Shown: positions 1 to 10,044 of the stretch, piece by piece
Position numbering within the stretch: the first letter of the stretch is position 1
How the letters are laid out: each line of letters begins with the position of its first letter
Assembly (NCBI GenBank): GCA_050951095.1
Contig: JBMNIQ010000007.1
Coordinates: 62,001 to 126,000, forward strand
From: UMGS1519 sp050951095
GTDB taxonomy: Bacteria > Actinomycetota > Coriobacteriia > Coriobacteriales > Eggerthellaceae
Length of the DNA: 64,000 nucleotides
Reading direction: 5' to 3'
The notes under the pieces: generated by a model
Seen by the model: only the letters and a program-made list of their open reading frames with translations
Database searches by the model: none
Told to the model about the DNA's origin: nothing
Made by a program: the position numbers and the translations under genes

Positions 1-292
1 CGCCTTTCAGGCCTTCCAGATCGACATCGTCAACGGCGATGCCGCGGTCGACCAGGATGAAGACGCGATCGCCGGTGCAGTAGGCGTAACCGCCCTGCGT
101 GACGAAACGCTTCACGCTATCGTCCTGCAAGTGAACACGCACAACACCGCTGTTCAACCTGGACAGCACGGGCACATGGCCCTCCATGAAGCCCATCTCA
201 CCGGCACGGCCGGGAACGACCACCATGGATACGTCGTCGTCGAGGAACACGCGATCATTCAGATGCACGATATCACAAGCGATATGAGACAT
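1..292 (-). CDS. atpC: F1Fo ATP synthase epsilon subunit (partial, 3' end outside window)
   Basis: Epsilon subunit of the F1 central stalk, which couples rotation to catalysis and can inhibit ATP hydrolysis. The first 97 codons are visible; they start MSHIACDIV and contain the epsilon beta-sandwich pattern (VVVPGRAGEMGFMEGHVPVL, then VTQGGYAY). The gene runs off the left edge, so the C-terminal helices are not seen. Its ATG shares one base with the atpD stop (TAATG), implying translational coupling. It is the last visible gene of the leftward atp operon. Identity is secure from both sequence and position. Confidence 0.93.
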   Translation of the reverse strand, partial: MSHIACDIVHLNDRVFLDDDVSMVVVPGRAGEMGFMEGHVPVLSRLNSGVVRVHLQDDSVKRFVTQGGYAYCTGDRVFILVDRGIAVDDVDLEGLKG

Positions 293-1758
293 TACTCTTC
301 CCCTTCTGCCTGCTTCAGCTTCTCGTAGCGCTCGTAGACGGAGTCGATGGAGCCGGTCATACGGAAGCACTGCTCGGGAATCTCGTCGACCTTGCCGTCG
401 AGAATCAGGGCGAAGGAACGAACCGTATCCTCCATCTTCACGTAGGAACCGTCCAGACCCGTGAACTGCTTAGCCACGTGGAAGTTCTGGCCCAGGAACT
501 GCTCGGCCTTACGGGCACGCTGAACGATGAGCTTCTGCTCCTCGGTCAGTTCGTCCATGCCCAGAATGGCGATGATGTCCTGCAGGTCCTTGTAGTTCTG
601 CAGCAGCTGCTGGATGCCGGTGGCAACGCGGTAGTGCTCTTCGCCGACAATGGACGGATCCAGTGCGCGGGAAGAGGACTCCAGCGGGTCGACAGCGGGG
701 TAAATGCCCTTGTCGGAGATGGCACGGGAAAGAACCGTACGAGCATCCAAGTGCGTGAACGTCGTTGCCGGGGCGGGGTCGGTCAAGTCGTCGGCGGGCA
801 CGTAAACGGCCTGCACGGACGTGATGGAACCCTTCTCGGTGGACGTAATGCGCTCCTGGAGGTCGCCCATCTCGGTTGCCAGCGTGGGCTGGTAGCCTAC
901 TGCGGAAGGCATGCGGCCCAGCAGAGCGGAAACCTCGGAACCGGCCTGGGAGAAACGGAAGATGTTGTCGATGAACAACAGCACGTCCTGGCCCTGGTCA
1001 CGGAAGTACTCGGCCTCCGTCAGGCCAGCAAGGCCGACGCGCAGACGAGCTCCCGGGGGCTCGTTCATCTGACCGTAAACCAAGCAGGTCTTGTTGATAA
1101 CTCCGGAGTCCGTCATCTCCAGGAACAGGTCGGTACCCTCACGGGTACGCTCGCCGACGCCGGTGAACACGGAAGTGCCGCCGTGCTCCTGGGCCAGGTT
1201 GTTGATGAGCTCCTGAATAATAACGGTCTTGCCGACGCCAGCGCCGCCGAACAGGCCCGTCTTGCCGCCCTTGATGAACGGCTGGATCAGGTCGACAGCC
1301 TTGATGCCGGTCTCGAAGATCTCGGTGGTGGTGCTCAGGGTATCGTATGCCGGAGCCGGATGGTGGATGGGCATATACTCCTCCACCTCGGGCATGGGCT
1401 TGCCGTCAACGGGCTGACCAAGCACGTTCCAAATGCGGCCCAGGGTCTGAGGACCGACGGGCATGCACATGGGGGCGCCGGTATCGGCGACGTCCATGCC
1501 GCGGACCAGGCCGTCCGTGGAGTCCATAGCAACCGTGCGGACGATATCGCCGGCAAGGTGCGACTGGACCTCCAGAACGTTATGCACGTGGCCGATGGCG
1601 GTCTCGCCGTCAACGATCAGGGCATTGTAGATGCCGGGCATATCGGCAGGTGCAAATTCCACATCCACGATAGCGCCGACGATACGAACAATGCGCCCGA
1701 CCCCGCCCGGGTTCTTCACCCAGGGCATATCTTTCAAAATGTCTTTAGCTTCTGCCAT
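292..1758 (-). CDS. atpD: F1Fo ATP synthase beta subunit
   Basis: Catalytic beta subunit, 488 residues, close to the usual 460-480. The Walker A motif GGAGVGKT lies near residue 165, followed by the GERTREG and DNIFRFSQAGSEVSALLGR segments typical of F-type beta chains. The first 20 or so residues (MAEAKDILKDMPWVKNPGG) are a short extension before the usual VGRIVRIVGAIVDVEF start. A strong Shine-Dalgarno site (GGAGGATTAA before ATG) lies in the 3' end of atpG, and the stop overlaps the atpC start. It acts at the cytoplasmic face of the membrane in the alpha3beta3 hexamer. Confidence 0.98.
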   Translation of the reverse strand: MAEAKDILKDMPWVKNPGGVGRIVRIVGAIVDVEFAPADMPGIYNALIVDGETAIGHVHNVLEVQSHLAGDIVRTVAMDSTDGLVRGMDVADTGAPMCMPVGPQTLGRIWNVLGQPVDGKPMPEVEEYMPIHHPAPAYDTLSTTTEIFETGIKAVDLIQPFIKGGKTGLFGGAGVGKTVIIQELINNLAQEHGGTSVFTGVGERTREGTDLFLEMTDSGVINKTCLVYGQMNEPPGARLRVGLAGLTEAEYFRDQGQDVLLFIDNIFRFSQAGSEVSALLGRMPSAVGYQPTLATEMGDLQERITSTEKGSITSVQAVYVPADDLTDPAPATTFTHLDARTVLSRAISDKGIYPAVDPLESSSRALDPSIVGEEHYRVATGIQQLLQNYKDLQDIIAILGMDELTEEQKLIVQRARKAEQFLGQNFHVAKQFTGLDGSYVKMEDTVRSFALILDGKVDEIPEQCFRMTGSIDSVYERYEKLKQAEGEE

Positions 1759-2763
1759 TTAATCCTCCAATGCCGCCGCGCCACCGACGATCTCGTTAAG
1801 CTCGGTAGTGATCGTGCCTTGGCGCACGCGGTTATAAAGTCGGGACAGGTTGGTTTCGATTTCATTGGCGTTATCGGTAGCAGCCTTCATAGCGTTACGA
1901 CGTGCACCCTGCTCGCCAGCCGCCGAGTCGATCAGCGTAGCGTAGAACATGGTGCGCATGTAAGCGGGGAGCAGCGTCCACAGCACCGAATCGGTATCAG
2001 GCTCGAAGATGATCTCCGGCTTGATATCCTTCTCGGCTTCGCTTTCGCTTTCCTCATCGCTGTCCTGCGTGCTTCCGGTGGCCAACGTCTCCTGAATGCT
2101 GTGGAGGTCGACCATGGATACGAATGCGGACATGGGAGCCAGCCAATTCGGAACAGCCTTGGAAGCATCGACGAACACGACACGCTTGACGGGGAGCAGG
2201 TATTCGGCGCGAAGCACCTGGTCGCCTGCATTCCTTGCGTGGTTGTACACAAGGATGACCTCATCGTACGTACCGTCCGCGTAACGCTCCATGGCATAGT
2301 TGCCCAGCTGGATGGCCTCGCCCATGGTGGGATCGGCCGACAAATCCGTAAACGTCATGATCGGTTCGATATTGCGGTACCTGAAGTAGCTGATAGCCTT
2401 CTTACCGCAGGCGATGACATCGGAGGTCGCCCCCTGGGCGGCCTTCTGCTTGATGACTCGCTCAGCAGCTCGCAACACGTTTCCGTTGAAACCGCCGGCC
2501 AGACCGCGGTCCGACACAACGGCCACGACGAGGACATGCTTGACCTCGTCGTGGACCTTCAGCAGCGGGTTCTCGCTGGAACCCAAACGGTCGATAACCT
2601 CCGTCACGGTCTCGGCCATACCCGCGGTATACGGGACGGTCTTTTCAACACGCTGACGGGCCTTGCGAATCTTGGCAGCCGAAATCATCTCCATGGTACG
2701 CGTAATCTGCTTCGTCGACTGGACGGAGTTGATACGCCTATTGATGTCATGAAGAGTGGCCAT
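1759..2763 (-). CDS. atpG: F1Fo ATP synthase gamma subunit with acidic insertion
   Basis: Central rotor shaft of F1. The N-terminal helix (LHDINRRINSVQSTKQITRTMEMISAAK) and C-terminal helix (RRNAMKAATDNANEI, then NRVRQGTITTELNEIVGGAAAL) are canonical. The protein has 334 residues against a usual 285-300. The excess is mainly a strongly acidic, serine-rich stretch at about residues 226-246 (DSDEESESEAEKD), between the Rossmann-like domain and the C-terminal helix. The gene follows atpA after about 12 bp and abuts atpD. The role of the insertion is unknown; a solvent-exposed loop on the globular domain is the simplest reading. Confidence 0.97.
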   Translation of the reverse strand: MATLHDINRRINSVQSTKQITRTMEMISAAKIRKARQRVEKTVPYTAGMAETVTEVIDRLGSSENPLLKVHDEVKHVLVVAVVSDRGLAGGFNGNVLRAAERVIKQKAAQGATSDVIACGKKAISYFRYRNIEPIMTFTDLSADPTMGEAIQLGNYAMERYADGTYDEVILVYNHARNAGDQVLRAEYLLPVKRVVFVDASKAVPNWLAPMSAFVSMVDLHSIQETLATGSTQDSDEESESEAEKDIKPEIIFEPDTDSVLWTLLPAYMRTMFYATLIDSAAGEQGARRNAMKAATDNANEIETNLSRLYNRVRQGTITTELNEIVGGAAALED

Positions 2764-2775
2764 TATCTACTTCCT

Positions 2776-4339
<1,564 letters not shown>

Positions 4340-4353
<14 letters not shown>

Positions 4354-4930
4354 TCACCTCCGTATTCGTGGTAGTAGACTTCAGCGTCAGGCGAGCCCGG
4401 TCGAGCTGCGCGCAAACGCTTGCGTCGATTCGCTTTCCTTGGGCGCTCATCACAATGCCGCCGAGCATGTCCTTGTCGACGCGCTCGTTGATGATCGCAT
4501 CCTTGCCAAGGTCATCCTTCACCTTCTGGCGGATGACATCGCGCAGATGGTCGTCAAGCTCAACGGCAGTGGTGACGTCCACGGCAACGAGATCGTAATT
4601 ATCGAACAGGCGCTGATCGAACGCGTGGAACACGCGCGGGAGCAGCTGCATATCGCGTTTGGCGGCCATATAGCCGACCACTTCGAGCACAATGGGGTCG
4701 AAGCCCTCGAACACGCCATGGATCAACTGGGATTCCTGCTCCTCCGTATAGGAGTCATCTCCGATAGCCTGAATGAATTCCGGCTTCGAACGCATATAGC
4801 GGATAATCCACCGGAGCTCCTTGCGTGCCTCAATAAGAGCCTCGCGACCACCCTCTTTTACGATGTTGTCGACGAGAGTCTCGGAATAAGCGGCAATCTT
4901 CCCGTTGGTTATCAGGCGGTTAGTTCGCAT
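4340..4930 (-). CDS. atpH: F1Fo ATP synthase delta subunit
   Basis: Peripheral-stalk delta (OSCP-like) subunit linking F1 to the b subunits, 196 residues, slightly longer than the usual about 180. The N-terminal helical domain begins TNRLITNGKIAAYSETLVDN and the C-terminal part has the conserved LDDHLRDVIRQKVKDDLGKD and DKDMLGGIVMSAQGKRIDASV region. It overlaps atpF by 11 bp and atpA by 14 bp. Sequence similarity in this family is weak, but position between atpF and atpA makes the call safe. Confidence 0.95.
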
Positions 4931-5531
4931 TTAAACTCCCTGCCTCTTTGATATAGCGCTCGATGATGGCGCGGTGCTCGTCGTCGCTCAGGTCATTGCC
5001 GATAACGCGGCCGGCCACCGAAATGGTCATATCCGCGACGGAGCCCTGGAGCTCTTCGATAGCCGCCTTCTTCTCGATCTCGATGGCGGTGCGGGCCTTG
5101 CTGATCATCTCGTCAGCCTCGGCCTGGGCCGAAGCCTTGATGTCGGCCTCGATTGCGGCGCCGGATTTCTTGGCATCGTTGACGATCTGCGCAGCCAGGG
5201 CACGTGCCTCGGCCAGCTGATCATCATGCTCTGCCAGGATGCGCTCGCTTTCCTGACGTGCTTCCTCAGCCTTCTTGAGGGCTTCCTTGATGGTGTCCTC
5301 ACGGCGATTGAGCATATTCTCGAAGACGGGCCAACCGAACTTGGCAAGCACGAACCAAAGAACCAGGAAGGCGATGAGCATCGGGATGAACTCATTCATC
5401 TGAGGAAGAATGGCGTTGATGCCGCTTCCCTCATCAGCGAACGCCGAAACCGGGAATGCAGCCGCCGACGAAGCCACCACAGCCATGCTGCCGGTAAGCA
5501 TCTTCGCGACGTTGCTAATCTTCGCTTTCAA
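4920..5531 (-). CDS. atpF: F1Fo ATP synthase b subunit with signal-peptide-like N-terminus (TTG start)
   Basis: Peripheral-stalk b subunit. The chosen start is TTG at 5531 because AAGGAGG lies 8 bases upstream; the upstream in-frame ATG at 5570 would bury that site inside the gene and lacks its own. The 203-residue product starts with a lysine-rich segment, a hydrophobic stretch and an Ala-x-Ala-like site (SAAAFPVSAFA, then DEGSG) that reads as a cleavable signal peptide. Next come the true membrane helix (FIPMLIAFLVLWFVLAKFGW, about residues 48-67) and a long charged coiled coil. The extra N-terminal segment is unusual compared with the E. coli protein. Confidence 0.95.
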   Translation of the reverse strand: MKAKISNVAKMLTGSMAVVASSAAAFPVSAFADEGSGINAILPQMNEFIPMLIAFLVLWFVLAKFGWPVFENMLNRREDTIKEALKKAEEARQESERILAEHDDQLAEARALAAQIVNDAKKSGAAIEADIKASAQAEADEMISKARTAIEIEKKAAIEELQGSVADMTISVAGRVIGNDLSDDEHRAIIERYIKEAGSLNAN

Positions 5532-5588
5532 CTCGTTAGCCTCCTTTTCTTGTCTTCTTCGATCTTTCATCTGCAGTGAGCTAATGCG

Positions 5589-5813
5589 CTAGCCGATGAA
5601 GAAGAGGACAAGGCCGAGCAGTGCCAGAGCCTCGGACATTGCAGCGCCGATGAAGAAGTAGCCCATCAGCTGGCCCTTCATCTCAGGCTGGCGAGCAGCT
5701 GCAACGCACAGGCCGTAGGTGGCAACGCCGATGCCGATGCCAGGGCCGATGGCGGCGAGACCGTAGCCGACGACCTTCATGGCTGCGACCGAAAGAACGA
5801 TAGTTGTTCCCAC
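5589..5813 (-). CDS. atpE: F1Fo ATP synthase c subunit (proteolipid, H+-type)
   Basis: Ring-forming proteolipid, 74 residues, two membrane helices joined by a polar loop (AARQPEM). The ion-binding glutamate is in GAAMSEALALLGLVLFF. Na+-type rings carry Gln in helix 1 and Ser/Thr after the glutamate; here the positions read AIGPGIGIG and SEAL, so proton coupling is favoured. The start is GTG at 5813, supported by AAGGAGG 5 bases upstream. A small hairpin lies between atpB and this gene (5834-5850). Confidence 0.97.
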   Translation of the reverse strand: MGTTIVLSVAAMKVVGYGLAAIGPGIGIGVATYGLCVAAARQPEMKGQLMGYFFIGAAMSEALALLGLVLFFIG

Positions 5814-5833
5814 AATAACCTCCTTTGTTGAAC

Positions 5834-5850
5834 CCGGAGCCCGTCTCCGG
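5834..5850 (-). other. Small hairpin upstream of atpE ribosome-binding site
   Basis: The arms CCGGAG and CTCCGG, separated by 5 bases, form a 6-bp stem in the 127-base gap between atpB and atpE. There is no T-run, so it is not a terminator. It could stabilise or expose the atpE translation start, whose product is needed in about ten copies per complex; that role is inference. Confidence 0.35.
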
Positions 5851-5940
5851 CATTCACCTGTTAATTACCCCAGCTGGATGTGGACCCCAACTGAAAGTAC
5901 CGAAATTGAAGCGGGCAGCGAACCCGCATGCTCCGCGCGA

Positions 5941-6741
5941 TCAGTGAGGATGAACGGCCAGACCGATGTACGAAGCGGACAGAATGGTGAACACGTACGC
6001 CTGCAAAAACGCGACCAGCGTTTCCAGAGCGTACATTGCGATGAGCAGTACGAACCACAGGATGCCGACGATGCCCGTGATGAAGTCCGCCGTGAAGAAG
6101 GCGTACTGCATGAAGACCGTCGTGGCGATGGAGAACACAGCCAGGATCATATGGCCGGAGAGCATGTTGCCGTAGAGTCGGACGGCCAACGTCAACAGAC
6201 GCAGAACCATGGAGAAGAACTCCAGAACCCAGATGACCGGCTTCATAGGACCGGGGACGCCGTGCGGGACGAGGCTCTTGATATAACCGCCCAGACCCAG
6301 CGTCTTGAATCCGTAGAAGTTGAAGTAGATGAAAGAAATGAGGGACAGCGCCCACGTGACGCTGATGGTGCCCGTTGCCGCCTTGAAGCCGGGAATCAGG
6401 CCCAGGGCATTCGCGGTAACGATGAAGAAGAACAGCGTTGCCAGGAACGGAACGTGCTTTTCGAAGCCCGCTCCGACGACGTCCTCGCCGATGCTGCCCT
6501 TAACGAAGGTGTAGCCGAACTCGATGGTGTTGAAGAACTTGTTCTCGGGAACAAGCTGCAGATGCTTCGCCGTGTACAGAATCACGAAGAGGACAACTGC
6601 CAATACGATGAACATCCACAGCGTGTACTGGGAGATGGTCCACCCTCCGATGGAGAACACTTCCGTCGAAACGAAAGTATTGTAAATACCCTGCGCATCG
6701 GAGACAAAGTCGCTCAGCGCTTGACCTAGTGACTGACCCAT
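5941..6741 (-). CDS. atpB: F1Fo ATP synthase a subunit
   Basis: Membrane a subunit that forms the proton half-channels next to the c-ring, 266 residues with about five or six membrane helices. The essential arginine region is visible as LTLAVRLYGNMLSGHMI, and the C-terminal helix ends LQAYVFTILSASYIGLAVHPH as in the family. ATG at 6741 follows atpI after a 33-bp gap. It is a standard member. Confidence 0.97.
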   Translation of the reverse strand: MGQSLGQALSDFVSDAQGIYNTFVSTEVFSIGGWTISQYTLWMFIVLAVVLFVILYTAKHLQLVPENKFFNTIEFGYTFVKGSIGEDVVGAGFEKHVPFLATLFFFIVTANALGLIPGFKAATGTISVTWALSLISFIYFNFYGFKTLGLGGYIKSLVPHGVPGPMKPVIWVLEFFSMVLRLLTLAVRLYGNMLSGHMILAVFSIATTVFMQYAFFTADFITGIVGILWFVLLIAMYALETLVAFLQAYVFTILSASYIGLAVHPH

Positions 6742-6774
6742 TGAGATAGCCCCTACCCTTTCGTTCTCAAATCG

Positions 6775-7071
6775 TTACTTGCGCTTCGCAAGGACGTTCT
6801 TGTACACCACGTAAGCAGCGGTGACCACAATCAGCGTTATCAGTTCGGCGATACCGAACGGCAACAGCGCATCATGCGCCAATTGCGAGCATAGCAGAAG
6901 TTCAGCCACTACAACCACCAAAGAGACAAGCGAGCCAAGCAAGCCGCATGCGGCAGCAGACATCACGGAAGTCGATGTCGATCGACGGGAAATGCGGATT
7001 GCCACGAAGATGGGGATGAACCCGATGGCACCTGCGAGGCTTCCGAGGATGATTGCTACTGAACTACTCAC
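6775..7071 (-). CDS. Small membrane protein, probable AtpI-like subunit I
   Basis: This 98-residue protein has three hydrophobic segments (about residues 5-24, 38-60 and 72-90) and ends KNVLAKRK. It is the first gene of the atp operon, directly upstream of atpB, which is where AtpI (c-ring assembly, possible Mg2+ role) normally sits. Sequence similarity to AtpI is not obvious by eye, so the name rests on position, size and topology. The start is GTG at 7071 with only a weak ribosome-binding site; a leaderless or near-leaderless start is possible. Confidence 0.7.
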   Translation of the reverse strand: MSSSVAIILGSLAGAIGFIPIFVAIRISRRSTSTSVMSAAACGLLGSLVSLVVVVAELLLCSQLAHDALLPFGIAELITLIVVTAAYVVYKNVLAKRK

Positions 7072-7124
7072 TTTTAATAATCTGTCCCATATCCTGTTAG
7101 AATTTGTGGCCCAAACAGCGATTT

Positions 7125-7133
7125 ACTATAGCA
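7125..7133 (-). promoter_or_regulatory. Extended -10 promoter for the atp operon
   Basis: On the minus strand TGC-TATAGT lies 54 bases upstream of the atpI start. A TTGGCG hexamer (7151-7156) sits 20 bases upstream, too far for a standard -35, so this would work as an extended -10 promoter. It is the only good candidate in the A/T-rich 308-base gap 7072-7379, in which I see nothing else. Confidence 0.5.
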
Positions 7134-7379
7134 GGCACACCCATTTATTTCGCCAAAAATGAAAAATAAGGCGAAATTTAAGGCAAGCGGATGGTTTTTG
7201 TTTCATCAGATGCATAGATGCGCTCGCAACCCATGCAATTCGCTTCGGCCAACGCGCCGCTGCTCGCCTTTATATCCGCGAATATACCGCCCGCACTGTT
7301 TCGGATTGGTTGCCGGACGTCCGCGCACCGCCGTCGAATCCGGGAAATTGACCATCTTCGGGAACGGGAATTCCCCGGG

Positions 7380-7892
7380 CTATTCCGCCGGCTTGCCCGC
7401 CTGCGCGTCCTGCGCCCCGGCGTCGGCCCCGTCTTCCTGGAACACGCGGACCTTCGTGCCGGCCTCCGCCAGCATCTCCATGGAAAGCTTGTCCGGATAC
7501 GGGTTCGCGAACACGATTTCCTGGATGCCCGCATTGATGAGCATCTTCGCGCACGTGATGCACGGCTGCGTGGTGATGTAGATGGAAGCCCCGTTGATGT
7601 CGATGCCGTATCGGGCCGCCTGGATGATGGCGTTCTGCTCCGCATGCAGCCCGCGGCAGATCTCCTGCCGCTGCCCGCTGGGAACGCCCAGCTGCTCGCG
7701 CAGGCAGCCGGTCTCGGCGCAATGGCGCATGCCCGTGGGCACGCCGTTGTACCCCGTGGCCAGAATGCGATGCTCCTTCACCACCACGGCGCCCACGGCC
7801 CGCCTGAGGCACGTGGTGCGCGTGGCCACCTCGTCGGCCAGCGTCATGAAGTATTGGTCCCACGAGGGGCGCTCTCCCGTTCTGCTCAGCAT
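7380..7892 (-). CDS. Deoxycytidylate (dCMP) deaminase, ComEB-type
   Basis: Zinc-dependent cytidine deaminase-fold enzyme converting dCMP to dUMP for dTMP synthesis. The catalytic motif is HAEQNAII (His and Glu, about residue 85) with the second zinc pair PCITCAK (about 111-117). The N-terminal region (WDQYFMTLADEVATRTTC) is typical of the dCMP deaminase/ComEB group. ATG at 7892 follows AGGAGG. The last 15-20 residues are a low-complexity Ala/Gly/Gln tail. It is 60 bp downstream of upp, which fits a pyrimidine-salvage unit. Confidence 0.92.
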   Translation of the reverse strand: MLSRTGERPSWDQYFMTLADEVATRTTCLRRAVGAVVVKEHRILATGYNGVPTGMRHCAETGCLREQLGVPSGQRQEICRGLHAEQNAIIQAARYGIDINGASIYITTQPCITCAKMLINAGIQEIVFANPYPDKLSMEMLAEAGTKVRVFQEDGADAGAQDAQAGKPAE

Positions 7893-7952
7893 TCGGGCCT
7901 CCTTCGCACGGTTGCAGGGCGGCGCGATGGGATTCGCCCGCCCTGCCCCATC

Positions 7953-8597
7953 TTATAGCGTTTCAAATATGCGGTCGCCGGCATCGCCCAGACCGGGCAC
8001 GATGTAGTCGTCTGCGTTCAAGCCGCTATCCAATGCGCATGTGTAAATCTGCACCTCGGGGTCGGCGTCCAGCACGGCCCGAACACCCTCGGGCGCGGCA
8101 ATGAGCACGACGAGCTTGATATGGCGCACGCCGCGCTCGCGCAGCACGGACAGCGTGCGCACGGCCGTACCGCCCGTGGCCAACATCGGATCCACGATGT
8201 ACACGTGGTCGTGTTGCGCGATGTCCATGGGAAGCTTGTCGTAATACTCCACGGGCTGGTGCGTCTCCTGATCGCGGAACATGCCCAGGAAGCCCACGTG
8301 CGCGTTCGGCAGCAGCTCCAGCATGCCGTCCAGCATGCCGATGCCGGCGCGCAGCACGGCGATGATCGACACCTTGTGGTGCGCCAGCGTCTTGCAGTGC
8401 GCCATGCTGACGGCCGTGCGCACGTCGATATCGGACAGCGACATGTCGCGGGTCGCCTCGGCGCCTTCCAATATCGTGAGTTGCTTCACCAGATGGCGGA
8501 ATCGGTTGCTGGGCGTCTCGACGTCGCGCAGCACGGCCAGGCGGTCCTGGATAAGCGGGTGGTCGACCACGGTCAGGCGGTCGGGGATTGCAGCCAT
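7953..8597 (-). CDS. upp: Uracil phosphoribosyltransferase
   Basis: Converts uracil and PRPP to UMP. At 214 residues it matches the family (about 208). The PRPP-binding segment reads YIVDPMLATGGTAVRTL (about residues 132-148) and the uracil-binding C-terminus DSGLNADDYIVPGLGDAGDR. An AAGGAGG site precedes the ATG. It is downstream of glyA and upstream of the dCMP deaminase, a common upp-glyA-rpiB neighbourhood next to atp genes. Confidence 0.97.
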   Translation of the reverse strand: MAAIPDRLTVVDHPLIQDRLAVLRDVETPSNRFRHLVKQLTILEGAEATRDMSLSDIDVRTAVSMAHCKTLAHHKVSIIAVLRAGIGMLDGMLELLPNAHVGFLGMFRDQETHQPVEYYDKLPMDIAQHDHVYIVDPMLATGGTAVRTLSVLRERGVRHIKLVVLIAAPEGVRAVLDADPEVQIYTCALDSGLNADDYIVPGLGDAGDRIFETL

Positions 8598-8614
8598 TTC
8601 GTCCTCCTTATAGG

Positions 8615-8654
8615 GAAAGGGCGCCCAGCCGTGCGTGCAGCCGGACGCCCTTTC
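8615..8654 (-). terminator. Hairpin between glyA and upp
   Basis: Nine-base arms GAAAGGGCG and CGCCCTTTC are separated by 22 bases, just after the glyA stop. There is no clear T-run on the minus strand, so this may be a weak terminator or mRNA-stabilising structure between glyA and upp. Confidence 0.4.
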
Positions 8655-8687
8655 GCATTGCCTCTATTTGCTGATAGTCCGTATGCC

Positions 8688-9938
8688 CTAGTCGAACTCA
8701 GGATACAGCGGATGCTTCGCCAGGATGGCGGAAACCTCCTGCGCCACGCTGTCCAGCTCGGCCTGGTCGTCATGGCCGAACACGGTGCGGGCGATGCACT
8801 TGCCCACCGTGTAGAACTCGTCCTGGTTCAGGCCGCGCGTGGTGGCAGCGGCGGATCCGACGCGAATGCCGCTGGTCACGAACGGGGACAACTTCTCGTT
8901 CGGGATGGTGTTCTTGTTCACCGTCAGGCCGACGCGCTCCAGCAGCGCCTCGGCGTCCTTGCCGGTAACGCCGGACGGCGTGAGGTCCACCAGGCACAGG
9001 TGGTTGTCCGTGCCGCCGGAAACCAGGCGCAGGCCGCCGTCCGTCATGCCGCGGCCCATGGCGGCGCAGTTCTTGACAACGTTGTCGATGTACGTCTTGA
9101 ACTCGGGCTTCAGCGCCTCGCCCAGAGCCACTGCCTTGCCGGCGATGACATGCATGAGCGGACCGCCCTGCGTGCCCGGGAACACGGCGCTGTTGATCTT
9201 CTTGTTCAGCTCCTCGCTGTTCGTCAGGATCATGCCGCCGCGGGGCCCGCGCAGCGTCTTATGCGTGGTGGTGGTAACGATGTCGGCATACGGCACCGGG
9301 CTGGGATGAGCGCCCGTGGCAACAAGGCCGGCGATGTGCGCCATGTCCACCATCAGGTAGGCGCCCACGCTATGGGCGATATGGGCCATGCGCTCGAAAT
9401 CGATGACGCGCGGGTAGGCGGAGGCGCCGCCGACGATGACCTTCGGCTGGAACTCCTTCGCCTTCGCCTCCATGTCCTCGTAGTCGATGCGCTCGTCGTC
9501 GTTCAGACCGTACGAGACCACGTTGTACAGCTTGCCGGAGAAGTTCGCCTTCGAGCCGTGCGTCAGATGGCCGCCATTGTCCAGGCTCATGCCCAGGATG
9601 GTGTCGCCGGGCTTGATGATGGCGGCATAGGCGGCGTAATTCGCCTGCGCGCCGGAATGCGGCTGCACGTTCGCGAACTTCGCACCGAACAGCTCTTTTG
9701 CACGGTCGCGGGCAAGGTCCTCGACGATATCGACCTTCTCGCAGCCGCCGTAATAGCGGTGCCCGGGATAGCCCTCGGCGTACTTGTTCGTCAGAACGCT
9801 GCCCATGGCTTCCATCACGGACGGGGAAACCACGTTCTCGGACGCGATGAGCTCGATGGTACCGCGCTGGCGATCAAGCTCCTGCCGGATGGCGTCGGCC
9901 ACGGCGGGGTCGGTCTGGGAGAGATAGGTCAGGGACAT
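8688..9938 (-). CDS. glyA: Serine hydroxymethyltransferase
   Basis: PLP enzyme interconverting serine and glycine with tetrahydrofolate, the main entry of one-carbon units. Its 416 residues match the family. The PLP lysine lies in VTTTTHKTLRGPRGG (about residue 228), and the N-terminal signature IELIASENVVSPSVMEAMGS is intact. ATG at 9938 is preceded by AAGGA at 5 bases. A 12-bp perfect palindrome (CATGCTAGCATG, 9992-10003) lies about 55 bases upstream in the gap to rpiB and could be a promoter or operator element. Confidence 0.98.
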   Translation of the reverse strand: MSLTYLSQTDPAVADAIRQELDRQRGTIELIASENVVSPSVMEAMGSVLTNKYAEGYPGHRYYGGCEKVDIVEDLARDRAKELFGAKFANVQPHSGAQANYAAYAAIIKPGDTILGMSLDNGGHLTHGSKANFSGKLYNVVSYGLNDDERIDYEDMEAKAKEFQPKVIVGGASAYPRVIDFERMAHIAHSVGAYLMVDMAHIAGLVATGAHPSPVPYADIVTTTTHKTLRGPRGGMILTNSEELNKKINSAVFPGTQGGPLMHVIAGKAVALGEALKPEFKTYIDNVVKNCAAMGRGMTDGGLRLVSGGTDNHLCLVDLTPSGVTGKDAEALLERVGLTVNKNTIPNEKLSPFVTSGIRVGSAAATTRGLNQDEFYTVGKCIARTVFGHDDQAELDSVAQEVSAILAKHPLYPEFD

Positions 9939-10044
9939 GGAAATCCTTCTTTCTTAACGAGAGGGGCGTTCGCGCGGTTTGCGCACGTGCCCATGCTAGC
10001 ATGCGATGTTCGCCGCGCCGCGAACCGACGCGGAAAATGCGTTC

